The notes under the pieces were generated by a model. The model was not told the DNA's origin, did not search any database, and saw nothing but the letters and a program-made list of their open reading frames with translations. Of a stretch of DNA of 64,000 bases, positions 40,309-49,329 are shown one piece after another; within the stretch, counting starts at the first letter, position 1, and each line of letters opens with the position of its first letter. A program made the translations under genes and the position numbers. Source of the DNA: Janthinobacterium tructae (GTDB taxonomy: Bacteria; Pseudomonadota; Gammaproteobacteria; Burkholderiales; Burkholderiaceae_D); contig NZ_CP041185.1 in NCBI RefSeq assembly GCF_006517255.1, positions 5,208,001-5,272,000 of the forward strand. The letters run 5' to 3'.

Positions 40309-41544
40309 ATGGATGATCTACGCATCAATGGCGAACGGCTGTGGGCAGCCCTGATGGAACTGGCGCAGATCGGCGCGACAGTAAAGGGCGGCGTCAAGCG
40401 CCTGGCCCTGACGGACCTCGACAAACAGGGGCGCGACCTGGTGGTGCGCTGGGGCCGCGAGGCGGGCATGAGCATCACCATCGACCAGATCGGCAATGTC
40501 TTCATGCGCCGCGACGGCACCGACAATACCCTGCCGCCCGTGATGACGGGCAGCCATATCGACACGCAGCCCACGGGCGGCAAGTTCGATGGCAATTACG
40601 GCGTGCTGGCCGGACTGGAAGTGGTGCGCACCCTGAACGACCTCAATATCAAGACGCGATCGCCCATCGAGGTGGCGTTCTGGACCAACGAGGAAGGCTC
40701 GCGCTTCGTGCCCGTGATGATGGGTTCCGGCGTCTTTTGCGGCGCCTTCTCGCTCGAAACCGCGTATGCGGCGAAAGACACGGAAGGTAAAACGGTGGGC
40801 GAGGAGCTGGCGCGCATCGGATACAAGGGCGATCAGGTGCCGGGCGACCATCCGATCGGCGCCTATTTCGAAACGCATATCGAGCAGGGGCCCGTGCTGG
40901 AAGACGCCGATAAAGTCATTGGCGTGGTGCCTGCCGTGATGGGCCTGTCGTGGTACGACTGCGTGGTGACAGGCATGGAAGCGCATGCTGGCCCCACGCC
41001 CATGGGCCTGCGCAAGGATGCGCTGCAGGTGGCCACCGTCATCATGCAGGAAGTCGTCGCCATTGCCAACCGCTACCCGCCGTACGGGCGCGGCACGGTG
41101 GGCATGGTGCAGGTGTTCCCGAACAGCCGCAACGTGATCCCCGGCGAAGTCAAGTTCAGCATCGACCTGCGCAATGTGAACGACGAACTGCTCAACACCA
41201 TGCATGGCGAGATCACGGCCTTCATCGACGCCACGCGCGAAAAAACAGGCTTGGGCATTTCACTGGAAAGGGTGTCCTATTACCCGCCATGTCCGTTCCA
41301 CCCCGACTGCGTGGGCGCCGTGCGCAATGCTACCGCAAAGCTGGGTTATTCCGTAATGGACGTGGTGTCGGGCGCCGGTCACGACGCCATCTACGCGGCC
41401 AGGCTGGCGCCGGCCGGCATGATCTTCGTGCCGTGCAAGGACGGCATCAGCCACAATGAAATCGAGGATGCCAAGTCCGAGCACCTGGCAGCGGGCTGCA
41501 ATGTGCTGCTGCACGCGATGCTGGAGCGGGCCGTGGCCGTCTAG
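40309..41544 (+). CDS. N-carbamoyl-beta-alanine amidohydrolase (M20-type hydantoinase/carbamoylase family)
   Basis: This 411-residue Zn-dependent amidohydrolase of the hydantoinase/carbamoylase branch of M20 hydrolyses N-carbamoyl-beta-alanine to beta-alanine, CO2 and ammonia. Metal motifs: MTGSHIDTQPTGGKFDGNYG, FWTNEEGSRF, and ETHIEQGPVLE; dimer-domain GMEAHAGPTPMGLRKDA; C-terminal GAGHDAIYAARL and GISHNEIE. It is homologous to the C-terminal half of the UraD-AllC fusion at 42979-44733. It closes the pyrimidine operon; its product is the substrate of the transaminase at the operon's start. Confidence 0.92.
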   Translation: MDDLRINGERLWAALMELAQIGATVKGGVKRLALTDLDKQGRDLVVRWGREAGMSITIDQIGNVFMRRDGTDNTLPPVMTGSHIDTQPTGGKFDGNYGVLAGLEVVRTLNDLNIKTRSPIEVAFWTNEEGSRFVPVMMGSGVFCGAFSLETAYAAKDTEGKTVGEELARIGYKGDQVPGDHPIGAYFETHIEQGPVLEDADKVIGVVPAVMGLSWYDCVVTGMEAHAGPTPMGLRKDALQVATVIMQEVVAIANRYPPYGRGTVGMVQVFPNSRNVIPGEVKFSIDLRNVNDELLNTMHGEITAFIDATREKTGLGISLERVSYYPPCPFHPDCVGAVRNATAKLGYSVMDVVSGAGHDAIYAARLAPAGMIFVPCKDGISHNEIEDAKSEHLAAGCNVLLHAMLERAVAV

Positions 41545-41599
41545 CTGCGCTGGCGCGGCGGTGCTATGCTGGGCGCCTTGCGATCACAGGCAACCGGCA

Positions 41600-42982
41600 A
41601 TGAGCACTCTCCATTTCGATAACGAAGCCAACCCTGCCGCCGCGCATGCGGCGCGCGGCGGCGAGCTGCTGGCCGGTGGCGATGCGGCCGGCGCCGAAAC
41701 CTGTTTCCAGCAGGCGCTGGTCTTCGACTCCGGGCATGTATTCGCCCTGGCCAACCTGGCCTGGATGCGTGGACAGGAAGGCTTGCTGGCAGAAGCGGAA
41801 AGCTATTACCTGCGCGCGCTGGCGCAAGTGCCCGATGACGTGCATCTGCTGCAGAACCTGGGCGCGCTGCTGATGACGATGCGTCGCCCGGTGGAGGCCG
41901 AGCGCATCGACCGGCGCGTGCTGGCGCTGGCGCCGGAAATGCCTTCCGCCTGGTCCAACCTGGGCGCGCTGCTGGCCGCCATGCAGCGCGAGACCGAGGC
42001 CGAACGCTGCTACCGCCATGCCATCGCACTCGATGGCGACTACGCCAATGCGCGCTACAACTTGTCGTATCTGCTGCTGCGCCAGGGCCGCCTTCTCGAA
42101 GGCTGGCAGATGCTCGAAGCGCGGCCGCAGCCGACCATGTTTGGCGCGTATTTTCGCTTTCCCCGCTGGCAGGGCGAGCCGCTTACCGGCCAGTCGCTGC
42201 TGATCTGTCCCGAAGCGGGCATGGGCGACATGCTGCAACTGTGCCGCTATGCATCCTGCCTGCGCCAACTGGGCGCGGCGCGCATCTCGCTGCTATGTCA
42301 TGCGCCGCTCAAGACGCTGCTGCTAGACCTTCCGGAGATAGACGAAGTATTCGCCATCGGCGAGACCGTGCCGGACGACGGCTGGAATTACTGGGCACCG
42401 ATCCTGAGCCTGCCCGGTCTGTGCGGCACCACCCTGGAGACAATTCCGGCCCAGTTGCCGTATCTGTGGGCGCAGCCGCAGGCCGTCGCGGCGTGGCGTA
42501 CGCGCCTGCCGGCGGCGCCACTGCGCGTGGGCCTGGCCTGGCGCGGCAGTGCGCAATTTGAAAACGACGATGCGCGTTCGCTGGCCACGCTCGACGTGCT
42601 GGCACCGCTGAGCGCGGTGGATGGCGTGCAGTTTGTCAGCCTGCAGAAGGGGGCCGGCGAAAACGACACATCGGCATCACTCGCCCTGGTCGCCGGCGGC
42701 GCGGCGCTCGGTGATATGGCCGATACGGCGGCGCTGGTCGCCAACCTGGACCTGGTCATCAGCGTGGATACGGCCGTGGCCCATCTGGCCGGGGCGCTGG
42801 GCAAGCCGTGCTGGCTGCTGCTGCCCGACTACCTGCCGGACTGGCGCTGGATGGCCGGGCGCCTCGATACGCCCTGGTATTCCACGATGCGGCTGTTCCG
42901 CCAGCCTGCGACAGGTGGCTGGCAACCCTTGATTGGCCATCTTGCGCAGGAACTGGCGCGCTGGCGCCAGGCGCACGGCTAG
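41600..42982 (+). CDS. TPR protein with a C-terminal glycosyltransferase-like domain
   Basis: This 460-residue protein has about four tetratricopeptide repeats in residues 15-150 (GDAAGAETCFQQALVFDSGH, GLLAEAESYYLRALAQVPDD and similar units). The C-terminal domain (about 190-460) has a glycosyltransferase-B look, with LICPEAGMGDMLQLCRYA, LRVGLAWRGSAQFENDD and DLVISVDTAVAHLAGALGKP, as in GT9/GT41-like proteins. Such proteins often glycosylate other proteins or surface structures. ATG 41600 is taken; an earlier in-frame ATG would overlap the carbamoylase gene. It has no evident tie to pyrimidine or purine breakdown and may be a neighbour by chance. Confidence 0.78.
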   Translation: MSTLHFDNEANPAAAHAARGGELLAGGDAAGAETCFQQALVFDSGHVFALANLAWMRGQEGLLAEAESYYLRALAQVPDDVHLLQNLGALLMTMRRPVEAERIDRRVLALAPEMPSAWSNLGALLAAMQRETEAERCYRHAIALDGDYANARYNLSYLLLRQGRLLEGWQMLEARPQPTMFGAYFRFPRWQGEPLTGQSLLICPEAGMGDMLQLCRYASCLRQLGAARISLLCHAPLKTLLLDLPEIDEVFAIGETVPDDGWNYWAPILSLPGLCGTTLETIPAQLPYLWAQPQAVAAWRTRLPAAPLRVGLAWRGSAQFENDDARSLATLDVLAPLSAVDGVQFVSLQKGAGENDTSASLALVAGGAALGDMADTAALVANLDLVISVDTAVAHLAGALGKPCWLLLPDYLPDWRWMAGRLDTPWYSTMRLFRQPATGGWQPLIGHLAQELARWRQAHG

Positions 42983-44733
42983 GTTTTTGGCTGGAAATTC
43001 CGCAAGAAATGCAGCAGGGCTTGCGCCGCGATGTCGGCGTCGTCGGCCGTCATGGTTTCCAGCGGATTGTGGCTGATGCCGCCATTGCCGCAGCGCGTAA
43101 ACAGCATGGCCACGTCGGTGATGGCGGCCATGGCCATGGCGTCGTGGCCGGCGCCCGACAGCAGCGCGTATGGTGCGATGCCGACCGATTCCACGGCTTG
43201 CGCCAGCTGCGCCATCAGCCATGGCGCGCACGGCGCGGCACGCGCCGACAGCAGCAGTTCCAGCTGGTAGTCGATCTGGCGCCGCGCGCAGATGGCGGTG
43301 ATGCCATCGAGGATGTCGTCGACGGCCGCCTGGCGTACCGCGTCGCTGGCCGCGCGGATATCGAGCGACAGGGTGCAGGCGCCGGCGATCACGTTGACGG
43401 AACCGTTGGGCACCTGCAGCTGGCCGACGGTGCCCACCAGCGCTTCGCCCTGGCTGCAGCGCTGTTCCACCAGCAGGATGATTTCGGCCGCCGCGCTGGC
43501 CGCATCCTTGCGCATGGTCATGGGCGTGGTGCCCGCGTGGCTGGCCACGCCGCCAAGATGGAGCAGGTAGCGCGAGCTGCCGGCAATCGCCGTGACGATG
43601 CCCAGCGGCAGGTCACGCTCGAGCAGCACGGGGCCCTGTTCGATATGCACTTCCACATAGCCGAGCAAATCGGCCGGATCGCGCGCGATGGCGCCGATGG
43701 CGCTCGCCTCGTGACCGGCGGCGGCCAGCGCGTCGCGCATGCTCACGCCATCCGTGTCGCATTGTTCCAGCAGCGACAAGTCGAACCTGCCCGTGACGGC
43801 CGTGCTGCCCAAAAACGTGCTCTTGAAGCGCACACCTTCCTCTTCGGCGAAGCCGACGATCTCGACGTGGAAGGGCAGCTTTTCGCCCCGTTCGTGCAGG
43901 TGGCGCACGACGGCGATCGGCAGCACGATGCCCAGCCGGCCGTCGTACTTGCCGCCGTTGCGCACCGTGTCGTAATGCGATCCCGTCATCAGCGTCTTTG
44001 CGCCGGGTGCGTCGGACAGATAGCGGCCGACCACATTGCCGACGGCGTCGATGTGCACCTGCATGCCGGCCTCCAGCATCCAGTCGGCCAGCTGCGCGGC
44101 CGTTTTCCGGTGCGCCGGCGTCAGGTAGGCGCAGGTCAGGTTGTAATCGCTGTCGCTCCAGCCGGCCAAGGTTTCGGCGTGCTGCATGATGGCCGGGCCG
44201 AAGTCCAGGCGCACGTCGAACAGCTCGTTCAGGCGCAGCTCGGCGATACGCTTGATCTGCCGCAGCGATTCGGCCAGTTCATCGGCATGGCGGTTCTTCA
44301 GGCGCCGGGCAAAGGTGGCGATGATGTCCTGGCGCGTCAAACCCTCGCCCGTCGGGCCCTTGACGGCCAGGATGAAGGGAAAGCCGAACTTGGTGTTGTA
44401 CTCGCTGTTGAGGCGCTGCAGGGTGGCAAATTCGTCGGCGCTGCACAGGTTCAGGCCGGACTTGGCCTGTTCGCGCGTCGACTCGGCCGTCAGCTGTCCC
44501 GCGACGGCGGCCTTGCCGGCCAGTTCGGGGTGGGCGCGGATGAGTCCCAGTTGTTCTTCGGGCGAGGCCAGGGCCAGCACGCGCTGCAATTCCGTCTTGA
44601 GCGCCGTCAGGCTGGCAAACGGCCGCGCGGCAGCTGCGCGCTGGGCGATCCAGGGCGAATGTTCGTAGATGCCATGCAGCTGCGCGATAAAATCGGCCTG
44701 GCTGCCGGCGTTCAGGTCTGAAAGGGTGGTCAT
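42979..44733 (-). CDS. OHCU decarboxylase (UraD) fused to allantoate amidohydrolase (AllC)
   Basis: This 584-residue bifunctional purine-catabolism protein joins two enzymes. Residues 1-170 are UraD-like, decarboxylating OHCU to S-allantoin: IRAHPELAGKAAVAG with catalytic His68, and EYNTKFGFPFILAVKG. Residues 175-584 are AllC-like, a Zn/Mn amidohydrolase acting on allantoate: LMTGSHYDTVRNGGKYDGRL, FAEEEGVRF, EVHIEQGPVLLE, HAGTTPMTMRKDA and GAGHDAMAMA. ATG 44733 starts at MTTLSDLNAG. The stop shares CTAG with the convergent TPR gene. The allantoinase that would act between the two steps is not encoded in this window. Confidence 0.9.
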   Translation of the reverse strand: MTTLSDLNAGSQADFIAQLHGIYEHSPWIAQRAAAARPFASLTALKTELQRVLALASPEEQLGLIRAHPELAGKAAVAGQLTAESTREQAKSGLNLCSADEFATLQRLNSEYNTKFGFPFILAVKGPTGEGLTRQDIIATFARRLKNRHADELAESLRQIKRIAELRLNELFDVRLDFGPAIMQHAETLAGWSDSDYNLTCAYLTPAHRKTAAQLADWMLEAGMQVHIDAVGNVVGRYLSDAPGAKTLMTGSHYDTVRNGGKYDGRLGIVLPIAVVRHLHERGEKLPFHVEIVGFAEEEGVRFKSTFLGSTAVTGRFDLSLLEQCDTDGVSMRDALAAAGHEASAIGAIARDPADLLGYVEVHIEQGPVLLERDLPLGIVTAIAGSSRYLLHLGGVASHAGTTPMTMRKDAASAAAEIILLVEQRCSQGEALVGTVGQLQVPNGSVNVIAGACTLSLDIRAASDAVRQAAVDDILDGITAICARRQIDYQLELLLSARAAPCAPWLMAQLAQAVESVGIAPYALLSGAGHDAMAMAAITDVAMLFTRCGNGGISHNPLETMTADDADIAAQALLHFLRNFQPKT

Positions 44734-44806
44734 GGTTTTCCGATCATGCAAGCAGTGATGATAGCGCCCCGTTCCTGCATCCATTATATGCGCGTGCTGA
44801 TAGCGC

Positions 44807-45745
44807 CTATCGCTGTACCAGCGCCTTGGCCGCCGCGCTGACCTGGTCGCGCAGCCATTTATGCTCGGGTGCCTGGTGCACGCGCTGGTGCCACAACTGG
44901 TAAAAGCGCATCGGCGGGAATTTCAAGGGCACGGTATACGTTTTCAGCGGCAGGGTCTTTTCATAGAAGCGCATGAACTGGCGGCCCGTGGTGAGTACCA
45001 GGTCCGTCTGCGTCAGCATGTAGGGGATCAGGCCGAAATACGCCGATTCGACCACCACGTTGCGCTGCAGGTTTTGCCGTTCGAGGAAGGAGTCGATCAC
45101 GCCGTGGTAGCCCGGCATCATCTGCGACGGCGCCACGTGGGGCAGGCTCAGATAATCGTCGAGCGTCATGGCGTCGCTGGCTGTGCGCCGCGCATAGGCG
45201 TTTTCCGCATGCATGGCGCAGACGATGGGATCTTCGAACAGCTTCGAAATGTGCAGATGGGCGGGCGGTTCATCCCAGTTGGCGATGACCAGATCCAGAC
45301 CCCCGTCGGACAATTGCCGGATATGATCGATGCCCGGTCCCAGGCTGTGCAGCACGACGCGGCTTTTCGGCGAACCGCGGCGCAACTGGGCCACCACATT
45401 GGGCAGGAACTGGCTGTCCAGGTAGTCGGGCGCGGCGATATGGAAGGTGCGCGCCTCTTCCTGCGCCACGAACGGCGTCTTCTTGATGAACAGGCTCTCC
45501 GTCTGGTCGAGGATGCGCTTGGCCGGATTGAGCAGGCTTTCGCCATGCTGGGTGGGCACCATGCCGCGCGCGCCGCGCACCAGCAGCGGGTCGCCCGTCA
45601 GTTCGCGCAGCTTGCGCAAGGAGGCGGAAATCGACGGCTGCGGCTGATTGAGTTTGAGCGCTACGCGCGAGACATTCTTTTCCACCAGCAGCAGGTAGAG
45701 GATGCGGATCAGGTGCAGGTCGAGGTGTTGCGGCAGGCTGGACAT
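44807..45745 (-). CDS. LysR-family regulator divergent from puuD
   Basis: This 312-residue LysR-type regulator resembles the NodD-like branch: HLDLHLIRILYLLLVEKNVS, ALKLNQPQPSISASLRKLRE and LLVRGARGMVPTQHGESLL. An effector domain starts near residue 90 (FHIAAPDYLDSQFLPNVVAQ). It is transcribed away from the urate hydroxylase gene across 131 bp holding a strong palindrome, and lies 73 bp before the UraD-AllC gene. It therefore probably controls purine-ring degradation, with urate or a later intermediate as effector (inferred). Confidence 0.88.
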   Translation of the reverse strand: MSSLPQHLDLHLIRILYLLLVEKNVSRVALKLNQPQPSISASLRKLRELTGDPLLVRGARGMVPTQHGESLLNPAKRILDQTESLFIKKTPFVAQEEARTFHIAAPDYLDSQFLPNVVAQLRRGSPKSRVVLHSLGPGIDHIRQLSDGGLDLVIANWDEPPAHLHISKLFEDPIVCAMHAENAYARRTASDAMTLDDYLSLPHVAPSQMMPGYHGVIDSFLERQNLQRNVVVESAYFGLIPYMLTQTDLVLTTGRQFMRFYEKTLPLKTYTVPLKFPPMRFYQLWHQRVHQAPEHKWLRDQVSAAAKALVQR

Positions 45746-45764
45746 GTGGCGGCGGCTCTGTTGT

Positions 45765-45796
45765 ATATCGATTTGAATATGTCAAATATACGATAT
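45765..45796. promoter_or_regulatory. LysR-type operator between the LysR gene and puuD
   Basis: The inner dyad ATTTGA-ATATG-TCAAAT (45771-45787) sits inside outer arms ATATCG (45765-45770) and CGATAT (45791-45796). It contains T-N11-A spacing, the LysR-type recognition signature, and lies 20-50 bp from the LysR start codon, where autoregulatory sites are usual. A leader with AGAGGAAA precedes the puuD ATG. Confidence 0.65.
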
Positions 45797-45876
45797 TTTT
45801 CATGTGAAGGGCGGTAATTCCGTTTATCTTGTGTAGATTGGCACGAATATGGGTTCGGTCTGACTAGAGGAAATTT

Positions 45877-47103
45877 ATGGAAGTATTTGCCTATCTGATT
45901 CCGTACGGCCTGGAGTGGCTGAACCTGATTGTCCGCTGGCTGCACGTCATCACGGGCATCGCCTGGATCGGTGCTTCCTTTTATTTTGTCTGGCTCGACA
46001 ACTCGATCCGCCCGCCTGCGCCTGGCTCGGATCTGGCGAAGAAGGGCGTCTCTGGAGAGCTGTGGGCCGTGCATGGCGGCGGCTTCTATAACCCGCAAAA
46101 ATACCTGCTGGCGCCCGCCGAACTGCCGAAGGAGCTGCACTGGTTCAAATGGGAAGCGTATTCCACCTGGTTGTCCGGCTTTGCGCTGCTGACGATTGCC
46201 TATTATTTCAATGCCCAGGCCATGATGATCGACAAGGCCGTGGCCGATATCTCCAGCGGGCAGGCCGTCGGCATCGGCATCGCCACCCTCGTCATCGGCT
46301 GGACCGTGTACGACCTGCTGTGCCGCTCCAAGCTGGCGCAATATGAACTGTGGTTTGGCGTGACGGTGTTTGCGCTGATCGTCGGCGCCGCGTACGTGCT
46401 CACGCATTTGCTCAGCGGGCGCGCCGCCTACATCCACGTGGGTGCCATGATCGGCACCATCATGGTGGCCAATGTGCTGATGCTGATCATCCCCGGCCAG
46501 CGCAAGATGGTCGAAGCCATGGCGGCCGGCAAGCTGCCCGACCCCAGGCACGGCCTGAAGGCCAAGCAGCGCAGCGTGCATAACAATTACTTTACCTTGC
46601 CGGTGCTGTTCATCATGATCAGCAACCACTACGCGATGACCTACCGCAACGATCACGCCTGGCTGGTGCTGGCGCTGATCATGGCGGCCGGCGTCTTCAT
46701 CCGCCACTTTTTCAACTTGCGCCACAAGGGCCGGGTCGAGTGGCGCTATCCGGCCATCGGCGTGGCCTTGCTGCTGGCCGTGGCCGTGGCCATCGCGCCG
46801 AAAGCGCCCGTGGCGGCCGCGCCTGCGGTGGACCCTGCCGCGCAGTTCCAGCGCGCGCATGCCATCATCGCCCAGCGCTGCGCCACCTGCCATTCGGCCC
46901 AGCCCACGCAAGCGGGTTTCGCCACGGCGCCGGCCGGCATGATGCTGGATAATGAAACGCAAATCCGCCAGCACGCGGCGCAAATCTACAAGCAGGCCAT
47001 CGAGCTGAAAGCCATGCCGATCGGGAACCTGACCAATATGACGGAGGCCGAGCGCAGCGAATTGGGCGCCTGGCTGCAACAGACCATGCAAGGAGCAAAA
47101 TGA
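45877..47103 (+). CDS. puuD: Membrane-bound urate hydroxylase with C-terminal cytochrome c (PuuD)
   Basis: This 408-residue inner-membrane protein is PuuD-type urate oxidase, converting urate to 5-hydroxyisourate and passing electrons to the respiratory chain. About eight hydrophobic helices occupy residues 15-310, with conserved segments WLHVITGIAWIGASFYFVWL and ELWAVHGGGFYNPQKY and several His residues (HVGAMIGTI, VHNNYFTLPV, ISNHYAM). A cytochrome c domain follows, with haem site CATCH (Cys335, Cys338, His339) and a Met (KAMPIGNLTNMT). The gene ends with a four-base overlap into the M20 gene. Hydroxyisourate hydrolase is not in the window. Confidence 0.93.
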   Translation: MEVFAYLIPYGLEWLNLIVRWLHVITGIAWIGASFYFVWLDNSIRPPAPGSDLAKKGVSGELWAVHGGGFYNPQKYLLAPAELPKELHWFKWEAYSTWLSGFALLTIAYYFNAQAMMIDKAVADISSGQAVGIGIATLVIGWTVYDLLCRSKLAQYELWFGVTVFALIVGAAYVLTHLLSGRAAYIHVGAMIGTIMVANVLMLIIPGQRKMVEAMAAGKLPDPRHGLKAKQRSVHNNYFTLPVLFIMISNHYAMTYRNDHAWLVLALIMAAGVFIRHFFNLRHKGRVEWRYPAIGVALLLAVAVAIAPKAPVAAAPAVDPAAQFQRAHAIIAQRCATCHSAQPTQAGFATAPAGMMLDNETQIRQHAAQIYKQAIELKAMPIGNLTNMTEAERSELGAWLQQTMQGAK

Positions 47104-48335
47104 CTACGCACGCAGAAAAAATCACGGCCTGGATCGACGCACACTTCGACGAAGAAGTCGCCTTTTTACAGAAGGTGGTGCAGCAGCCGACGGATACGCC
47201 GCCCGGCAATAACGCGCCGCATGCGGAGCTGGTGGCGCAGCTGTTGCAGGCATATGGCTGGCAGGCGGAAAAGCATGCGGTACCTGCGGACCAGGTCGAG
47301 GCCTATGGCATGCAGAGCATCACCAACCTGATCGTGCGCCGCCCGTATGCCGAGGGCGGGCCGACGGTGGCCCTGAACGCGCATGGCGACGTGGTGCCGC
47401 CCGGCGACAACTGGACGTATCCGCCATATGGCGGCCAGATCGACGGCGGCTATATGTATGGCCGCGCGACGGCCGTGTCAAAAGGCGATTTCGCCACCTA
47501 TGTGTTTGCTGCGCGCGCGCTCGAAGCGCTGGGTATTGCCTTGAAGGGCCAGCTGGAACTGCACTTTACGTATGACGAGGAATTCGGCGGCTTGCTGGGG
47601 CCGGGCTGGCTGCTGGAGCAAAATCTGACGAAGCCCGATTTCGTCATCGCAGCCGGTTTCAGCTACGGCATCGTCACGGCGCACAACGCCTGCCTGCAGC
47701 TGGAAATCACCGTGCACGGCAAGTCTGGCCACGGTTCCATGCCGGAGACGGGGCATGACGCGCTGCAGGCAGCCAACAAGATCCTCAACGCCATCTACGG
47801 CCAGTTGCCGGAGCTGAAAAAGATCAAGTCAAAAGTCGCCGGCATCGATTCGCCCACCATGCTGGTGGGCCGCATCGACGGTGGCACGAATACCAATGTG
47901 GTGCCGGGCAAGGTGGTCATGAAGATGGACCGCCGCATGATCCCGGAAGAAGACCCTGTGGCGGTGGAAGCACAGGTGCGCGCGCTGATCGAAGACGCCG
48001 TGAGCGGCGAACCTGGCATCCGGGTCGAAATCCGCCGCCTGCTGCTGTCGCACGCGCTGCGGCCCTTGCCCGGTTCCGAGCAGCTGGTCGCCAGCCTGCA
48101 GAAAAATGCGCAAGCCATCCTTGGCGAGACGATTCCTGCCGTCGGCACGCCCCTGTATGCGGATGCGCGCCTGTATGGCGAACGGGGTATCCCCGCCGTG
48201 CTGTATGGCGCCGGCCCGCGCACGGTGCCCGAGTCGAACGCGAAGAAGGCCGATGAGCGCCTGGCATTGGACGACTTGCGCAAGGCCAGCAAGATCGTCG
48301 CCCTGACCCTGCTCGACTTCCTGGCGGAGAAATAG
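47100..48335 (+). CDS. M20-family metallohydrolase, substrate unknown
   Basis: This 411-residue M20/ArgE/DapE-type dinuclear zinc hydrolase shows ALNAHGDVVPPGDNWTYPPY (first His/Asp ligands), a second ligand region HFTYDEEFGG with the catalytic Glu pair, and dimerisation domain VHGKSGHGSMPETG. It is translationally coupled to puuD by a four-base overlap, so a role in urate breakdown, such as hydrolysis of an ureido or amino acid intermediate, is plausible. Family members also cleave peptides and acyl-amino acids. The segment after Asp, GRATAVSKGDFATYVFAA, matches the usual bridging-Asp block only loosely (GRATAVSKGD rather than the usual GRGTSDMKG). Confidence 0.82.
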   Translation: MTTHAEKITAWIDAHFDEEVAFLQKVVQQPTDTPPGNNAPHAELVAQLLQAYGWQAEKHAVPADQVEAYGMQSITNLIVRRPYAEGGPTVALNAHGDVVPPGDNWTYPPYGGQIDGGYMYGRATAVSKGDFATYVFAARALEALGIALKGQLELHFTYDEEFGGLLGPGWLLEQNLTKPDFVIAAGFSYGIVTAHNACLQLEITVHGKSGHGSMPETGHDALQAANKILNAIYGQLPELKKIKSKVAGIDSPTMLVGRIDGGTNTNVVPGKVVMKMDRRMIPEEDPVAVEAQVRALIEDAVSGEPGIRVEIRRLLLSHALRPLPGSEQLVASLQKNAQAILGETIPAVGTPLYADARLYGERGIPAVLYGAGPRTVPESNAKKADERLALDDLRKASKIVALTLLDFLAEK

Positions 48336-48411
48336 GGAGGGGTACTTTGGCTTACAATGGGGCGGACACTCACACTGTGAAGAAGAACCCCCCATTGATT
48401 GAAGAGCCAAA

Positions 48412-49329
48412 TTGAATACCCGTTTTCTCGAAGCGTTTGTCTGGGCTGCGCGGCTGGGCAGTTTCCGCACGGCGGCCGACAAGCTGCATATCACGCAGGC
48501 GGCCATTTCCAACCGCATCGCCTCGCTGGAGCAGGACTTCGGCACGCGCTTGTTCGACCGCGACGCGCGTGAAATCCGCCTGACTTTCGCAGGGCGCAAC
48601 CTGCTCGTGTACGCCGAACGCATGCTGGAACTGTGCCGTGACATGTATGCGGCCAATTCTTCGCCCGCGCAGATCACGGGCGAAGTGCGTATCGGCGTCA
48701 TCGAAACCATCGTGCATACCTGGCTGATCCCGTTCCTGCAGCGCGTGCAGGAGCGCTATCCGGGCATCGAGATTCAATTGACGTCCGAATCGACGCGCCG
48801 CCTGCACGAACAGCTGCAGCAGGGCGAGCTCGATATCGCGCTGCAGACGGACATGCTGACGGGCGACCATATCCGCAGCACGGGCAGCGGCGCCATTGCC
48901 ATGGGCTGGGCGGGCAGGGCTGCCGATTGGCCCGACACGGGGGCGCCCTTCACGGTGGCGCAACTGGCGCAGCACCCGATCATCACCATGAACCGGGGCT
49001 CGCAGCCTCATTCCGCATTGAAGGCGCTGTGCCAGGACGAGGGCGTGCAGTTAGGCAGGGTGCATTGCGTCAGCTCGATCTCCGCCATCGTGCGCCTGGT
49101 GAAGGCCGGCTTCGGCATCGCCGTGCTGCCGCTGGCGCCCCTGCGCGAAGAAATCGAGCAGGGCAACATCGCCCTGATTCCCTGCGTCAGCGCCCTGGCA
49201 CCGCAGCGCATCGTCATCAGCTACAGCGAAGACATCACCACGGAAGCGATCCAGCTGGTGGCCATGCTGGCGTGCGAGGAGGCGGCCAGGTTCACCCTGG
49301 GACTGGGCGAGGAATATGGCGCCGGATGA
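48412..49329 (+). CDS. LysR-family regulator
   Basis: This 305-residue LysR-type regulator has the HTH in MNTRFLEAFVWAARLGSFRT and AADKLHITQAAISNRIASLE, with an effector domain from about residue 90. The start is TTG 48412, which gives the standard N-terminus; no ATG is available near it and the ribosome site is weak (GAAGAG). It precedes, on the same strand, the set 49507-53660 and likely controls it; a REP-like palindrome lies between. The effector is unknown. Confidence 0.85.
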   Translation: MNTRFLEAFVWAARLGSFRTAADKLHITQAAISNRIASLEQDFGTRLFDRDAREIRLTFAGRNLLVYAERMLELCRDMYAANSSPAQITGEVRIGVIETIVHTWLIPFLQRVQERYPGIEIQLTSESTRRLHEQLQQGELDIALQTDMLTGDHIRSTGSGAIAMGWAGRAADWPDTGAPFTVAQLAQHPIITMNRGSQPHSALKALCQDEGVQLGRVHCVSSISAIVRLVKAGFGIAVLPLAPLREEIEQGNIALIPCVSALAPQRIVISYSEDITTEAIQLVAMLACEEAARFTLGLGEEYGAG

